Shown here: one piece after another, positions 10,135 through 22,695 of the stretch
Layout: the number at the start of each line of letters is the position of its first letter
Numbering within the stretch: position 1 is the stretch's first letter
Assembly: GCA_002964805.2 (NCBI GenBank)
Contig: PUDQ02000001.1
Span: 6,348,001 to 6,412,000, forward strand
Length of the DNA stretch: 64,000 nucleotides
Reading direction: 5' to 3'
From: Trametes villosa
Lineage: Eukaryota; Basidiomycota; Agaricomycetes; Polyporales; Polyporaceae
Notes under the pieces: model-generated
What the model saw: the letters and a program-made list of their open reading frames with translations, nothing else
Told to the model about the DNA's origin: nothing
Database searches by the model: none
Made by a program: the position numbers and the translations under genes

Positions 10135-11868
10135 TTACCAGAACCGGATGCTGTCATAGCGAAAACGGTTCGCGAGACGCATCGTGACGACGTTCGAAGT
10201 GACGGTCGAGAACTAAAGGAGTGCGGTGAATCGTAGTCAGCGCAGAGCGACAGTAGCGGCAGTATGCAAAAGTACTCGCCCCATTCCCGACGAACACCTG
10301 CGCTCGCTGGCCAACGAGCATATCCACCGCGTGGGAGACGAACATCTGCTCCGCGTTGAGGACCAGATCCCGCGTGGTGGCGATCGTCTCCCAATGTGTG
10401 TCGCGGTTCAGAGCCAAGGCAAGCTGGTGGAGGTATTCTCGGTCGCCGTCGCTCATGATGTACAGCTTCTTGAGCCCTGCGGCGGCGGGGCTTCTGCGTA
10501 CGGAGCGAACCCTGTCGACGACCTCCTGCACGCTGGGGTAGCAATGCGGTCGAACGATCTCCCTCACGTGGGTTGGTTCGTCGACGCCCTCGCCGCGCGC
10601 AGGAGGAACGAACTGATCCGGCAGCTCGGGGAAGGAATTCATAGCGAGATAGGTCGAACCCTCGTCTGCGATATCTTGGCATCGTTTCTCGTAGTCTCCG
10701 CGACGCACATGGATAGCCATAAGCCCGGATATCCTCGCGTAGCGTTCGGCGTTGGTGGTGAATGGTCGGTTCGAGAGGTACGGTTCGAGCATGCGGGGCG
10801 AGGAGAAATAAGGTAGGTTCGTGTCGAACGCCAGCTCCACCAGCGGTGACCAGCCAAAGTGCGTGAGGATTGGCGAGCGGGCAAGGGACGACCAGATGTC
10901 CCGCAACGCGTAGCGGTCCCCGAAAACGCTAGAACGTCCGAAGTTAGTTGCGCTATGGCCTACAATACGCGTGGAAGGGCTTACGAAGAATCGTAAAGCT
11001 GCCCGGATTCGCCGCGTCCCGACTGAACGCAGGGTTCATCGATGCCTGAAAGCCTCGCGAGCCAAGCGTTCGTGATCGTTTGCGCGTTGAGCAGCTCCGA
11101 TAGACCGCCTTGGACGTTTTCGCGAGAGACGGTCATCTTCCTTTGACACATCTTCTCGAAGTATTCGCGGCTGACGGCGGGAGGCGCGTGAGCTCCCGCA
11201 GGGAAGGGATCGCCAGCGCTTGGCCCTGGAATTTCAGGATGAGTTAACTCAGACTCGTCGTTGAAGGTACTGACCTCTGATCATAGCCGAGTACGGTATT
11301 TGCGACGGAACGACCGTGCCATTGATATTTGAATACAGAGAGCCGTCATCATTCCAAGTGTAGTTGGCGAGGACGAACCTACAGTCAATTCGGTCAGCGC
11401 GGGCATACAAGACATGAAGTCGGCGCGCACGATCGTCCGGCCTTATAGGCTAAATAGCTGTTCAACAGTAGCTCTTGCATGGCGTGCCCCCATCCCTCAT
11501 CTGAAGCGCAGTCAGCCTCTGGAAACCAGCGACCACGATGTAAGCTTACGGCGTGAATGACCGGCAACGAAGAAAAACTTCTCGTCCGGCCGCGATCGCT
11601 CATTCTCCCAATGATGCTGCGGCAGCCGGAGTAGCGCTCTGTGAAAACGCGAATAGAGCGGAGGCTCCGCGGGAAGGACGACTTCGGGCACGGTGAAGTG
11701 ATAGCGAGACCCATCCTGCGCCCTGTGGACAAGATACCCCAGGAAGAGCACCGCCGTGAACGCTAGAACGCATAGCGGGGCTGGTCGCGCAACGACTGCG
11801 CGCAGATGACGCCCGGAGTCCGCAACAAGCGGCAGGTCCCGCGACTTGGCCCAATAGCGAGGGAGCAT
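10135..11868 (-). CDS. O-fucosyltransferase-like type II membrane glycosyltransferase
   Basis: Six exons (11868-11550, 11500-11431, 11378-11275, 11225-10985, 10928-10280, 10212-10135) give about 486 aa. A short cytosolic N-terminus is followed by one membrane anchor (LCVLAFTAVLFLGYLV, about residues 32-47), so it is probably a Golgi or ER lumenal enzyme. Family landmarks are EGWGHAMQELLLNSYLAY, FVLANYTW, the donor-binding signature AIHVRRGDYEKRC, LYIMSDGDREYL, and near the C-terminus AVDMLVGQRAQVFVGNG followed by TSNVVTMRLA. These match a fungal O-fucosyltransferase-related family (established for similar basidiomycete proteins; sugar and acceptor unknown). The last intron appears to start with GC (gcgagt) rather than GT, since only that junction restores the conserved NG-FS..TSN segment. 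Confidence 0.82.
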
Positions 11869-13472
11869 GGCTCCGGGGATTGAGGACGGGCGCGGAGGGC
11901 TGCCCTCAAATTCATATATATGCGTCCCTCGAAAGTTGCCGTGTAGTCGGCGGCTGATGTTGGCACTCCGACTTCACACAGGCTGACGCGCGGCAGAGGT
12001 TGGGACGCCGGGGGGTGCTGGAGGGGTGCCGAAGGGAGATGGAGTCACCGTTCTCGTACTTGCCGGATGATGCTGCCGCCCATGCCGCGCGGGCGTGGAC
12101 GTCTAAACTTCAATCTCCATCGGTATCACCCCGCCACGGGAGCACCATCACCGCGTCGGCTGGAAAGAAGGTGGGCCGCAGCGCTTGGCAGTGGGTGTCG
12201 AGACGCCTGTTCGCGACGATCGTGTCACGATCTCTCTGGCGATGCTTCCTCGATACTTCAAGGTTAGTTTTGACCGCTAATTATGTCGAGCAGAGATGGA
12301 GATACTTACCTGAGCGCCCCTCGGAGCACCCCATCCCAGGTGGTCCTCGTTTTCATGTTAGGACCCTATGTCGTCGTACATACCTTCAGCGTTCACCGTA
12401 GCCCATATGACCTGTCCAAGGAGCGCGTGTCTCCGTCTCGAACCTTGATTTTGTCGGCGCGGTTGAAATTCGGATGCCGTAGCGCCAACATCGTTGCTGA
12501 GGCTGCGTGATGCCTTCAAAACCAATGAAACAATTCAATTGAGCTGTACCTGCGGTCTTCGATGTCCGGTGAGAAAGTGGACAGGCGGTAATGGGTCTCG
12601 CCGCCGGACGATCTGCAAAGCACGAACTGCGCGCCCAGCAAACCGTGTTCAGCGCTCGGGGATGACATAGCTGCCAACGTCATTGCGATTAGGACCGGTG
12701 GTCCTCCAGCGGGTGTTATCGATGCTTCTCATGTCCCAACCACCTACCGATGAGCCCAGGAGGTCTGGAGGCAACACATAACAGCACACCCACGACCCTC
12801 GGCGCGCTGCGGAGGGGGCCGGGTGAGAGCGCTTTGGCGATACAGTAGCTAGCTGATGGCATTAGCCCAAACATCTAGTCAGCTGTGCGGACCATCGAGA
12901 TGTAGACTCCGGACTCACCGAGCAGAGTGGACCGACGAAGTCAAAGTTGAACAGACGCAAGGGGGTCGCGTCTTCCAACCGGTACCGTCTTCCAACCGGT
13001 ACATGCACGCCCAGCAATACACGCCCTAGGCCGCCCCGCACGTCATGACAATGCAGCGAACACATACTATATTAGACATCCTGTAAGACAGCATAGGGTC
13101 CCTAAGACCAGCACGACCGAGCGATACGATATGGAGAGGACGTGGAAAGCGATTTTGACGGATACTTGGGGATCGGGCAGGCATGAGGGGTGGTGGTGGC
13201 GGCGGTGGTGGACGGACAAGCATAGAGCGAGGATACGACACGCGGCAGCGGAGGCATCGGATTAAATAGGATAGCAGCAGAGAGCATACTACACAGGCGA
13301 CGAAAAGGGGAGCAAGGGGGAAGAAGAGTGGGTGGAGGGAAGAGTGGAGAAGACCGCCTTGGAACCGCGGGTTGACCAAGAAACGGCCGCTTTCAAGAAA
13401 CCGACGAGAGACGGGCGAACGACGAACAGAGAGCATGACGATAGGGGTACATAACACGTCGGCCGGATGCGC
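11869..13472. other. Gene-poor stretch with a weak candidate exon
   Basis: The only candidate gene is a plus-strand exon from ATG 12040 to about 12262, reading MESPFSYLPDDAAAHAAR and ending at a possible gttagt donor. It is divergent from the glycosyltransferase and has no family match, so I do not call it a gene. A perfect 17-bp tandem duplication (cgtcttccaaccggtac) lies at 12969-13002. Nothing else is supportable. Confidence 0.3.
12969..13002. repeat. 17-bp perfect tandem duplication
   Basis: The 17-mer cgtcttccaaccggtac occurs twice head to tail, at 12969-12985 and 12986-13002, without mismatch. It lies outside any gene I can support and is probably a recent replication-slippage event. 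Confidence 0.8.
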
Positions 13473-14899
13473 TCATGCGGTTTGCTGGCGCAGCTGCTTC
13501 TGCTTTTCCTGCTCCAGGCGCTATTCGACGTTCACCGTGTCAACACATATCCTCATAGACGGGCGGAACACTGGGGACGCACCGAGTACAAGAGCTGCAC
13601 GGCCATCTGGATGTTGGCGGGCTGGCCAGTGATGACCACTAACCGCTCGCCCTCGCTGCCAGCAGGCGCAGGCGCGCCATTCATGCCAACGCCAACAGCG
13701 CCGGGTTCCATGATCTTGATTTGGCTCGCGCTCATATGGCGAATCTCATTGATCTTGGCGCCTCCCTTGCCGATGATACACCCGACGAGGTCGTTCGGAA
13801 TGTAGATCTGCTGCGTTTGCAGCTGCGAAGGGGGACCGGGAGCCGGTGCCGCGGCGTAAGGGTTCTGCGCAGCGTATCCGGGGACGTAGGACGAGCCCGA
13901 GAATGGCGGGCGGCCGCCGCCACGCGGGGTCGACGAGGGAGGCGCAGACGACGAGGAGTAGCTCGACGGACGATACGAAGAGTTGTTCGTCGTGGGCATA
14001 CGCTCGTTCGCCTCGATCAGGATATTGCCAATGTAGTATGTCGCGATGTGGATCGCGTCGGCAACGCCGGACACGCTCAAGAGACGCTATGGCGGGGCGT
14101 GAGACGAGAACAGATTTCTAGGCGACCTAACCGCACCTCCGTTGAGCCCGGGAGCATGGTCTCGCTCGCATTGAGTCTTGCACCGCTGGCCTCCTGGATC
14201 TCCTTGATTTTCGTACCGCCCTTCCCGATGACAGAGCCCATGCGCGAGTTCGGGATCATGAACTTGATAGTTACCGCTCGACTGCCGGGAACAGAGGGCT
14301 TGTCGAACGGCTCATCATTGATCCTGCGTACAATGAGGCCGAAGGCCTGAAGGGACAGTTGGCTCAAGCTCCATATAGTAGCATATAGGGATACGTACCT
14401 TCGACACCGCGTCCAGCGGACCACTGACGTTGAGGATGCGCTCCGGGTTCCCTGGGATGCTCTCGGAGACGACGACCCGCGCCCCACTCTTCTCCCTGAT
14501 CTCGTTGACGTGCGAACCGGCCTTGCCAATGATAATTGACGCGTCCTGAGTGACGATCAGGCACCGCATGTGAATGTTGGCGGCAGGCGGCGTCGGTTGA
14601 CCAGAGCTACTGGGCGCTGCAGAGGTCGTTGCCGAACCATCGCCGCGCGCCTCCGTGGAAACGTCGCCCGACGCACGGTCGGCGGTGTCGGACGGCCCCT
14701 TGTCCGAGCGGTGGGACGCGTCGGGGGTAGACGCAGCAGTGTCATCCGCACGAGATTCCATCTTCACGTCACCAGCCACGGCAGAGGAATGTGTAGAGCG
14801 GTGGGAGTCATTCGTAGCGCCGGTGTTGGCACGCTTGTGCTTGGGCTGGTCGCTGTCAGAGGGCGAGCGGGAGCGCTTCCGGGTGTCGGCTTCTGGCAT
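13473..14899 (-). CDS. Triple KH-domain RNA-binding protein (PCBP/hnRNP K type)
   Basis: Four exons (14899-14399, 14346-14137, 14086-13583, 13520-13473) give 420 aa. A disordered, charged N-terminus (MPEADTRKRSRSPSDSD) of about 110 residues precedes three KH domains. Each has a GXXG loop: IIIGKAGSHVNEIRE (KH1), GSVIGKGGTKIKEIQE (KH2) and GCIIGKGGAKINEIR (KH3). A Ser/Pro/Gly-rich linker separates KH2 and KH3. The short last exon supplies RLEQEKQKQLRQQTA. The arrangement matches fungal poly(C)-binding proteins such as yeast Pbp2 and fission yeast Rnc1, which bind mRNA and act in stability and telomere or signalling contexts (family knowledge). Specific targets here are unknown. The start ATG is the first in the open frame. 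Confidence 0.9.
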
Positions 14900-15529
14900 T
14901 ATTTGAGAAACAGTGTAGTCAGGATGGGACGGAGGGGGCGTCAGGGCTTGTGGGACAGTGGACGGGATGGAGAGCTATGCTTGGAACAGGAGGTCGAGAT
15001 GATGGGTATGTGCTCTGGGGGTAACGCAGCGGGGACGGTGAGGAGGGGGAGGATGGGAAGGGCACGGAGCGACCGGGCATCGTACATACCTGCACGCTGT
15101 TGGAGTCGATGAGCACGATGGAGAGGGCGACAACGAGGACGGTCGCGGACGAGGAGCAAAGTCGCGGACGTGGTCGTTGAATCCAAGGAGAGCGTCGCCA
15201 CCATCAGAGCGCTCGCCGGCGCTGGCGCTGGCGCCTAGCACTGCCCCTTGCTTCTCCCCGTCGCCTTCGCCTTCGACCACGACTCTGCTCGTAAGTAGCG
15301 TACTCCCACACTCGCGGCGATGTACAGACACTTCTGGCGACCTCGGGGAATGCTACTGCCAGACCAAGTACCGTTGTGTGCTGTGTGGTGCATGGTGCCA
15401 CGACCCAACCGATTCCATGTCGTCTTCCGACCGCAGTCTGGGACATTACCATGCACCGGCCGCGGTTACTTACAAGACGCGGCTCAACGCGCAGAAGCAG
15501 GGTATACCACCCGAACTCCGTTCTCCAAG
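14900..15529. other. Upstream region of the KH gene
   Basis: Promoter-side DNA of the KH gene up to the putative LINE insertion point. Overlapping Arg/Ser-rich frames on both strands show no conserved motif, and I see no gene. If the LINE boundaries proposed at 15546/28674 are right, this sequence was once continuous with 28691 onward. Confidence 0.4.
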
Positions 15530-15546
15530 GAGAATCCTTGTATGAG
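15530..15546. repeat. Candidate left target-site duplication of the LINE
   Basis: The 17-mer gagaatccttgtatgag is repeated exactly at 28674-28690. This copy is followed at once by a run of eight further G residues. The other copy is preceded by six A residues. That is the arrangement expected for a non-LTR element inserted by target-primed reverse transcription. Confidence 0.55.
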
Positions 15547-18500
15547 GGGGGGGGCACCTTGATCTCGTACCACCACAAGCTCAGTTGTTCCCACGCCTTC
15601 CCCCGGGTGTGCGGAAGGCTGTTTATCCCTGAATGACAAGTATATTGTATAATACGACTCCAGGCTGACAGTACGAGGATACCAAAGAGTAAGAAGCCTA
15701 GCCAGAAGTCTCCTTGAGCTCTGAGTGCCCGCCCAGTGACGGATGCCCACAAAGCGTGGATGCCTGCATACGCGGATGCCCGTAACCACGGAAGGACCTG
15801 CCCGCATACTGGGATGGTGCAATGAGTGACGAAAGCTCTAAGTAGGGGCCTCATACGTGCAAAATACCGTGACAAAGGCAAGAAAAGCAGCGCGAAGTAG
15901 GACGCGAGGACTGTGAACGGGCCTCTGTGCAGAGGCGGGGTGCGCGAGCGAGTACGTGGCCGGCGCTATTCCTAGAACCAACCTAAGCGCCCGTGGCCTT
16001 ATCCGAACCCTGCGGAGCGATCTTGGAACAGCCGCGTGATGATCGCAATTGATAGGCAGATCTGGGATAGAGGACTGCCCCTTGCGGCAACTGATGATTG
16101 CGCCCAATGCGCAGAATGAGTAGTTTCCTCCGAAGTGCGATTGAAAGGTGTGCTCAGCCGCTGCAAGATTACAGCGTGATTGTCCATGAGTTGTGCTGAG
16201 CACCCAGTGCACAACACGAGGAGCGTTAGAGATAGGTAACTGTGGATGGAGTGCGCGTAAGTGCTGGGAAGCGGTGAACGCAATTCGCTTCAACTGGCAC
16301 TGATATGAATGCAGCACACTTCTCAGAAGTTATTCGCCCCCGCCAGCGGGGAACATGCTGCTTTTCTCTCATTTTCTTCACCCCCACAAGCCTGAAACCT
16401 ATCTACATCCAAAATTGCCAGATGTTTTTCGCTACCGTCGCCGCCATCGCCGGCGCACATTGAGCCCAAAGCTCCCAAGAATTATCCCTCTAGCCTTTAA
16501 AAGAGGAGAAGTGTGGATCGCCAACATCCAACATCCTCTGAGCCACCGCCCCCTTCCAAGCGACAAATGTCAGTCACCGTCTTTGCTAAGGAAAGAGGAA
16601 GAGCCCCTGCCAGCTTACCGCGATGCGCTACCGCCTCAAACACCATCTTTTTCGATATCACCGTCCGCCCCTCCCGCCCCCTCCACGTTGGACAGCTTCA
16701 TCAGCAAAACCGCAAGCGCCCGATAAAGGGTTCCAGCGCTTGTAAGTTCCTCGCTAAATCGGATACACATGTATGTGCTCGTAAGCTCATGCAAGGCGGC
16801 GGCCCCACTTTCGATCACATGCAAACCATTTCCGGGCTCACGAGCCTCCTATTTCGTTGTAATTGGATAGAATTTATAGAACGCATAGCAGGCAGGAAGA
16901 CATGCGATCGCCGGCGCACGCGTGCAGTGCGCGCACCGGCACGACGCGCGAGTGAATACTGAAATGTGTACACAAACATCTAGTGCGAGATTAGCTATGG
17001 ACATGCGAATGATGATGAGAGTAGTCCTCATTACGCCCATGCGGAATACCATCCCAGTGGGCAGTAGGCCTCAGGATGGCCAAAACAGACAGCTAAGAAA
17101 ATATGGAAGGCGAAGCATTTCCCGGGAGAGCTCGTGTTCAATGCGCGCGCCCGCCAGGATTAGAAGGCGGCGCTCCTTTACAAGCAGGGCATGCTTTGAG
17201 TTCAAAGTCCGCACCGTCTTCGAACGCGCTCCACCCCTCTGCTGTTGAAAAACCCCTTCACCTTGCTCTCGCTCTTTCGTCCACTCCCCCTGTTTCCTTA
17301 TGCCGCCCTATAGTGGCCAAGGGACTATGCGTTGAGCCGTGAATTCTGGTACGCCGCTTATTACTGCTCGTTAATCACTCACCAACTCGGAGTCGCGCAT
17401 ACATTCAGGCATTCGCATAGGCGCTGAACCATACCGTGTCGACTTCCGACTGCTCGAGAAGCCCCCTCGTACCAATACGGCGCAGATTCCCTGCAGCATC
17501 CCAAGACCAAGCCTCACGAACCCTTTATCGGCTCGGATCATCAGGTAAGTATCGCAAGTACACTGTCGCGTACATCGATAGATTGCCTTGCGTTAACTCC
17601 GAAGTTCCCTCTCGATCGCAATCGGGTCAGTCCCTTGTACTCTCTGTCAATGCAATAGTCTTACCCTCTCACATTTATAGGCACTCGAATTCCTCGCACC
17701 TATGATGTCCACGCCCGTACCTCCTTGAAATTGCACGGTACGTCCGCAGTCACTTGTATATCTTCCCCTCGGGTGCTCATTCCCCCGTGTACTCGCCCGC
17801 AGATGCCCGTGGTTTCGCAGCTCTGACCTCTCGCGTGTCTGACCCTTGTCTCTCGCCACGTACGCGCGTGTCCACACCCCCACCCAGACTGGCACATGGC
17901 CGTGCCCCCGCACCCAGCTGCTGTATCCTAGTTTATGAATATATTTCTTTATCCATATCTGCGTTCTCTCCCGCTGTGCAAGTACGAGCCATCCGAGCGT
18001 CCACGCGTCCAAGACCTAAGCCATGGAATCAGCTGCTCAAGTTATATTTGGTCCATCCACATGTATTTGCTCAGGATGCTATGCAACACCCTTAACCCTA
18101 TATATTTGGCCGCTTTGCCCTCACTCATTACGAGCAACTGGGGCGATTGCGATCCTTTCCGAGAAGGCGTCTAGCCTATATAAGCGAGGTACCTGTAAAA
18201 CGGTACATTGTAAGCAATTGGCGCTATTGGAAGGGCTCGCAAGCCCTTCCGAGTGCTTGCAAGGATTTTTCAATTTTGCTGATGTTGTCTGTATCCAAGC
18301 TCTATCCAAGCTTAGGAGACGTGACGGGACTCTCTGGCCTGGATACGTGGCCGACCCAACGGGTATCGATGGACGTATCATTGGCGTTAGGACGATGGAG
18401 CTTGCGTTCACGGAGTTCATCGTCAAAAACGAGGATCCACGATCGGAAACTGCGTTCGCCTACCTCTCAATCAGACACGCCCCTGGAGAGACGGTTCGCT

Positions 18501-19283
18501 TTGAGACCTGGCGATGCATCCTCAGAACACTCCTACTCCCCGCCCTGCCGCACACCCGCCACATCGCCCTCGAAGCGGATCCCGCGATCGTACCGCGCTC
18601 CTTCGTAGACGACAACGGAACCTTCCGAGAAGGGATCGACGAGGCCGGAGATCCGGAGCATCTTGACGAGCCTCTGGAAAGCGGACGCTGGTGATGAAAG
18701 GCACGGGAAGCGAGCATGCTGAATGGGTGTGTCAGGAGCAGGAGACGGGAAGGATCGAACCATGAGAGCGGAGTATGAACGCTGAGCTAGAATATGCGAC
18801 CTGTATCGGGCAATGACTCCAGCCGAACTCTGTGCGCCGAAAACGGGTGAAGCTGAGCAGTGGCGAAATGAACCAAGTGGAGGCGCGCGCCCGCGATAGA
18901 GAACGGGGACTACAAGTAAAGGACCCGAGTGCCTAACTAAGAGAAAGCACTATAAGCTCAACTAAACCGATGTGAGAAAGCTGGACGAGCTCAGCAGCCA
19001 GCGCTACGCTGTACAAGGAATAAACACGTGGTGCACGTGATCGATCTGGCCCGGGAAGGCAAGGCCGTGTCACTTGAGGAACGCGCGCTCCTGCCTTGAC
19101 CTCATACAGCACCGATGTCCTCCCGCGGGTGAGCACGACGACGCCCACCGACACCGAGGAACCGACGACGGCGCCGGCGGGCGCCCTCATAAGCAGCGCG
19201 ATGGCGCGGGGCTCAGCAGCGCCAACCAGGCGACGCCTCTTACCTGCTCCTCTCCTCTGGCGACGAGCGCAGGGCTCCCCGCG
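15547..19283 (+). other. Putative long 5' region of the LINE, no firm gene
   Basis: No clear gene is present. Plus-strand open segments at 16355-16726 (LPAYRDALPPQTPSFS) and 18023-18694 (MELAFTEFIVKNEDPRS) have protein-like composition but no recognised motif. The second could be an LRR-like remnant. A strong hairpin lies at 18229-18250. The stretch is either the 5' UTR and promoter of the LINE, or host DNA, if the 17-bp repeats are coincidental. Confidence 0.35.
18229..18250. repeat. Perfect 9-bp hairpin
   Basis: ggaagggct and agcccttcc form a perfect inverted repeat around the 4-nt loop cgca. It lies about 1 kb upstream of LINE ORF1. Its role is unknown; in RNA it would fold stably. Confidence 0.7.
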
Positions 19284-22200
19284 ATGACCCACCCTGTCTA
19301 CCGTCTGTCCTCCCCTCTGCCTCTGGGGACCTCCCCCGCCCCTCTGTCTGAGACGCCTGCGGCGTACGACGGCGGTCCTCTGACGGCGAACGCGAGCGAC
19401 GGGCCTCCCAACCTAGGAGACGAGCGATCTGGTGAGCAAACGGACGTCCTGCCGCGGACCAATCCCGTCGACTCCCCTCCCCTCCCCGATGTCCACCCTG
19501 CTGCGTCCCCGGCGCGGGAGAACGATGCCTCTCCGGAGGGCATATCCCACATGCGGGCCGGTGTTGCACTTGGCCACCAGGCGGGCTCTGTAGACGGCAC
19601 ACCGACGCATGGCGCCCTCCCTCTTAGCCAAACGGAATACGACTGGCTGCGATCGCTTGAGCCGAGCGAATGTTCCTACCCGACTACGCCGACACCGCTA
19701 CCTTCCAAGCGGAGTGCGGCCCCGCGGACGCTCCCAGCCCCGGCCCCCCGAGACCCGGGTGACGACAAGCCGCCGTCGCGGAAGCGAGTGCGTGCGTCCC
19801 TTTCCCCAGCACGCATGCCCGCGATCTACACATCCGGGGAGCAAGGCCATGGCCAAATCAGTCCGAACAACGCCCCTACCAGGACCCGAGCGTCCGTGCT
19901 CCAAGCGCTGCGCGCGAGGGTCACCGCCAAGACTAGCAGACGCGTTGACAACTCGGAGGATGTGCGATGCGCTGAACCCAGGCAGGAAGATACGAGAGTG
20001 GTTGACGCTCCTGTAGAGGATGCTCCTCCCGTATGTCTCACGACTCTATGACTCCTCTCACGTTCTGACACCCGGGCACCAGTCTGATGTAGGACTGAAG
20101 CCGCGCGAGCACGACCTCGACGCGAAGGAGCGCGAACTCGCTAAGAAGTACAAGCTGCACATGAAGATGCGGGAGATAGAGGCGGAGGACGAATGGTTCG
20201 CCACCCAGCGCGACGAGGTGCCGCCTGCGCTCGTCCCGCAGCTTGACGCGAACGCGCTGTCTCTCAGGCGGCCGGCGACGAGACTGAACGACAACACCGC
20301 GAACCAGTACGCTACGGTCGCGCCGAAGGATCTCATACGCAAGGATGCAGTCCGAGGACTCGCCCTGCAGGCGCCAAACAACGCGGCGGGGACAATGCAC
20401 TGGGATAAAGCTGGCGATGGTGAAAAGAATGTGAGATCTCCGCGCGCACGAAACCTATGGCTTGACACTAATGTGCCACATAAGGTGCCCGGGGTGGTAG
20501 ATCCGAGCGGTGTACGCTCTGCCGCGGACAGGCAAGCAACCCCCTTTGCCGACGCAGCCAGGTCCCGCCAGACGTATGCCCCGACGCTCGACAGTGTGAA
20601 CGAGCTCGCGGCGCCTGCGTCGCAGCATGCGAACGACAACATGGACGTTGACGCGCGCGAGTACGAAGAGGTGCAACTGCCGCTTCCCCCGCAGTATCTA
20701 GCCCGGACGCACGCCCAGTCGCACCAGCTCCCGCGCACGACATACTCGAGCCTATCGAACGCGCTCGGGCCCGTCCAGCCCATCCCGCAGACTCTGAACG
20801 CGGCGCCCCACGTGGACCAGCACGCTCAGCCCGTGGCACCAACGCAGTACGTACTAACCGTGCACGTTGTAGAGCAGAGCATTGACATGCTGCCCTATAC
20901 CAGTACGGCTCCTGTGACCGCAGCCCCGCAGCAGCCCGCCGCGGCGCAGGCCCAGGCGGTCGCTTCCGCGGAAACCGAAGCGTCTTACACGACCTACGGA
21001 CGCTTCAGAGTCCTTGACGCGCCGCTCGGTGGCTTCCCGGAGAAGCACGGAGCGGGCTACGATAGCCTGATGCGCGGACACTCGCGAGCGCAGAAGAGGT
21101 GGTCGGGCTACAACCCCGAGAAGTACCTCATCATCGAGTGCAACGCTTACACCGACGCCTTCGGATGCCGGGAGCTCACCGACCCGGTCAAGGATCTCAT
21201 CACCGAGGCCCTCGAAGCCTTCACGGGAGAGACGGGATTCCTCATCACCGCCCCGGGCAAGGACGATCCGAACGCGCAGGATATCGACGATCCGAAGGCG
21301 TGGCTGGTGTATAGGATCAGCACGGGAGCGATCGCGACCATGCGCACGCGCCCAGTCTGGCATACGGACGAGATCACCATCTGGGTCCCCACCGTCTACA
21401 CAGGCCCGTCGAAGTTTGCGGGCAAATGGGGCCACTTCCCGTACGACGACGTTGAGATGGTCCGCGGTGTTCTCCTCGACGCCTTCGCGTCCCAGGATCG
21501 AGTTGGACGCCTCGCGAAGATCCTTGAGAACGACGCGCGCATCCGAGGAGGGAAGGAGTACAAGCAGGACCCGTCGTACGACTTCACGAAGGAGGCTGAA
21601 CAGACGATCGACGGCATGGACATCAAAGTCTACCGCGAGCTCGTCCCGGGTGCGGAACCAGGCTCGGCGCAGCCCGGTGGCATCGTCGCGGCGGCGTACT
21701 GCCAAGTGCGTGTCTCCAAGGCGTCCTTCTGCGCCTGGTACCAGTGGATCAAGGACCTAGGCGAGATCGTGATCGTCGATCCGATCCTGGACAGCGACGC
21801 CCACCCAATGCCCCCCAAGCGCTGCTCTGGCTGCCACGGGGGCGACCACGACTTCCTCAATTGCCCGTACCCGAGGATCCCGGGGTGGAAGGGCTGCCTC
21901 CGTGTGGGCCTCACTAGACATGGCGCGGACTGGTCGATGCAGCCGGACCCCACGAACCCGGAGACGCAGTACCGCGAGGCGCAGCAGACCCCGGGCCCGC
22001 CCTTCCTGCACTACAAGCCGCCCCACCAATCCGCCCCGCCCTCTATGCCTCAGCCGGCCCTGGTCTGGCAGGGCTGGCAGGACGACCGCATGCCCCATCA
22101 GAACCACGCACACGACGGCCGGAACCCGCCGCCCTACTCTGCGAACGCGTACTCACCCGCGCCGCCTGGTGCGCACGCGCAGCAGTACGCGATGACGGAC

Positions 22201-22695
22201 CCGCGCGCGTACGCCAACGTGTATACTAACGCGTACTTGCACCCAAGCGCGAGCTTGAACGCGAACGCGAACGCCTACGCGCGCACGCACCCGGATGCAA
22301 CCCACCCCGCGAACCAGTATGCGAGCGCGAGCGGGCACGCGAACGCGAACCCGCATGTATACCCGCACGCCGACCAGCGCCCACACCCGTACGCGACCCA
22401 GCACGCCCACCCGATGCCGTACCCACCCGCGAACGCACACGACGGGCCCTCGCATGGCAGACACCACCAGTATGGTAGGCAAGACGCTGGAGGCGGATGG
22501 GGAGGCCACGCGCACCAGCGTGACGAGCCACGAACCCGCCCGCCCCGCCCCAACTCGAACCGCGGCCGCCGAGCCTCGAAAGCGCGCGACCCTCCCCCGC
22601 AGCAGCCGTACTCACTGCCGCCCCCGCCGCACCAGCCAGGATACCCTGGCCCCGGTGGGTACCCGGGTACCAGCCACTACGGCCCCCGTATGTAG
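19284..22695 (+). CDS. LINE ORF1 (Gag-like nucleic-acid-binding protein)
   Basis: Two overlapping open frames, 19284-20051 and 20020-22695, join cleanly if 20031-20082 (gtatgt...caccag, 52 nt) is removed, giving about 1119 aa. Otherwise a frameshift separates them. The first part is Pro/Ser-rich and disordered. A charged helix (DLDAKERELAKKYKLHMKMR) starts the second. A globular region of about 300 residues follows (VRVSKASFCAWYQWIKDLG), then one CX2CX4HX4C zinc knuckle (CSGCHGGDHDFLNC). The tail is Ala/Asn/His/Pro-rich with NANAYA-type repeats. ORF1 proteins of this type bind element RNA (family knowledge). The ATG at 19284 is the first in frame. The globular part is not recognised. Confidence 0.75.
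20031..20082 (+). other. Intron-like segment inside LINE ORF1
   Basis: A 52-nt segment starts gtatgt and ends accag. Removing it joins the two ORF1 frames exactly at a codon boundary (CCC/TCT). Its size matches host introns in this window. It may be a spliceosomal intron, or the place where a frameshift occurs. Confidence 0.5.

Noticed and set aside
11519..11549. 31-nt intron in the O-fucosyltransferase-like gene
   Set aside because: A downstream acceptor gives a 49-nt intron in the same frame and joins directly to the conserved EGWGHAM motif, so the longer intron is preferred.
15204..15881. 225-aa minus-strand open frame
   Set aside because: It has no domain, crosses the proposed LINE boundary at 15546 and contains an Arg-rich tail typical of GC-driven chance frames.
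18745..18760. ggatcgaacc, like a tRNA T-loop on the minus strand
   Set aside because: The flanking bases do not form a T-stem, and no acceptor or anticodon stem can be drawn around it.
20854..21705. 283-aa antisense frame inside LINE ORF1
   Set aside because: It is a mirror of the coding strand's codon bias, with no motif and no context.
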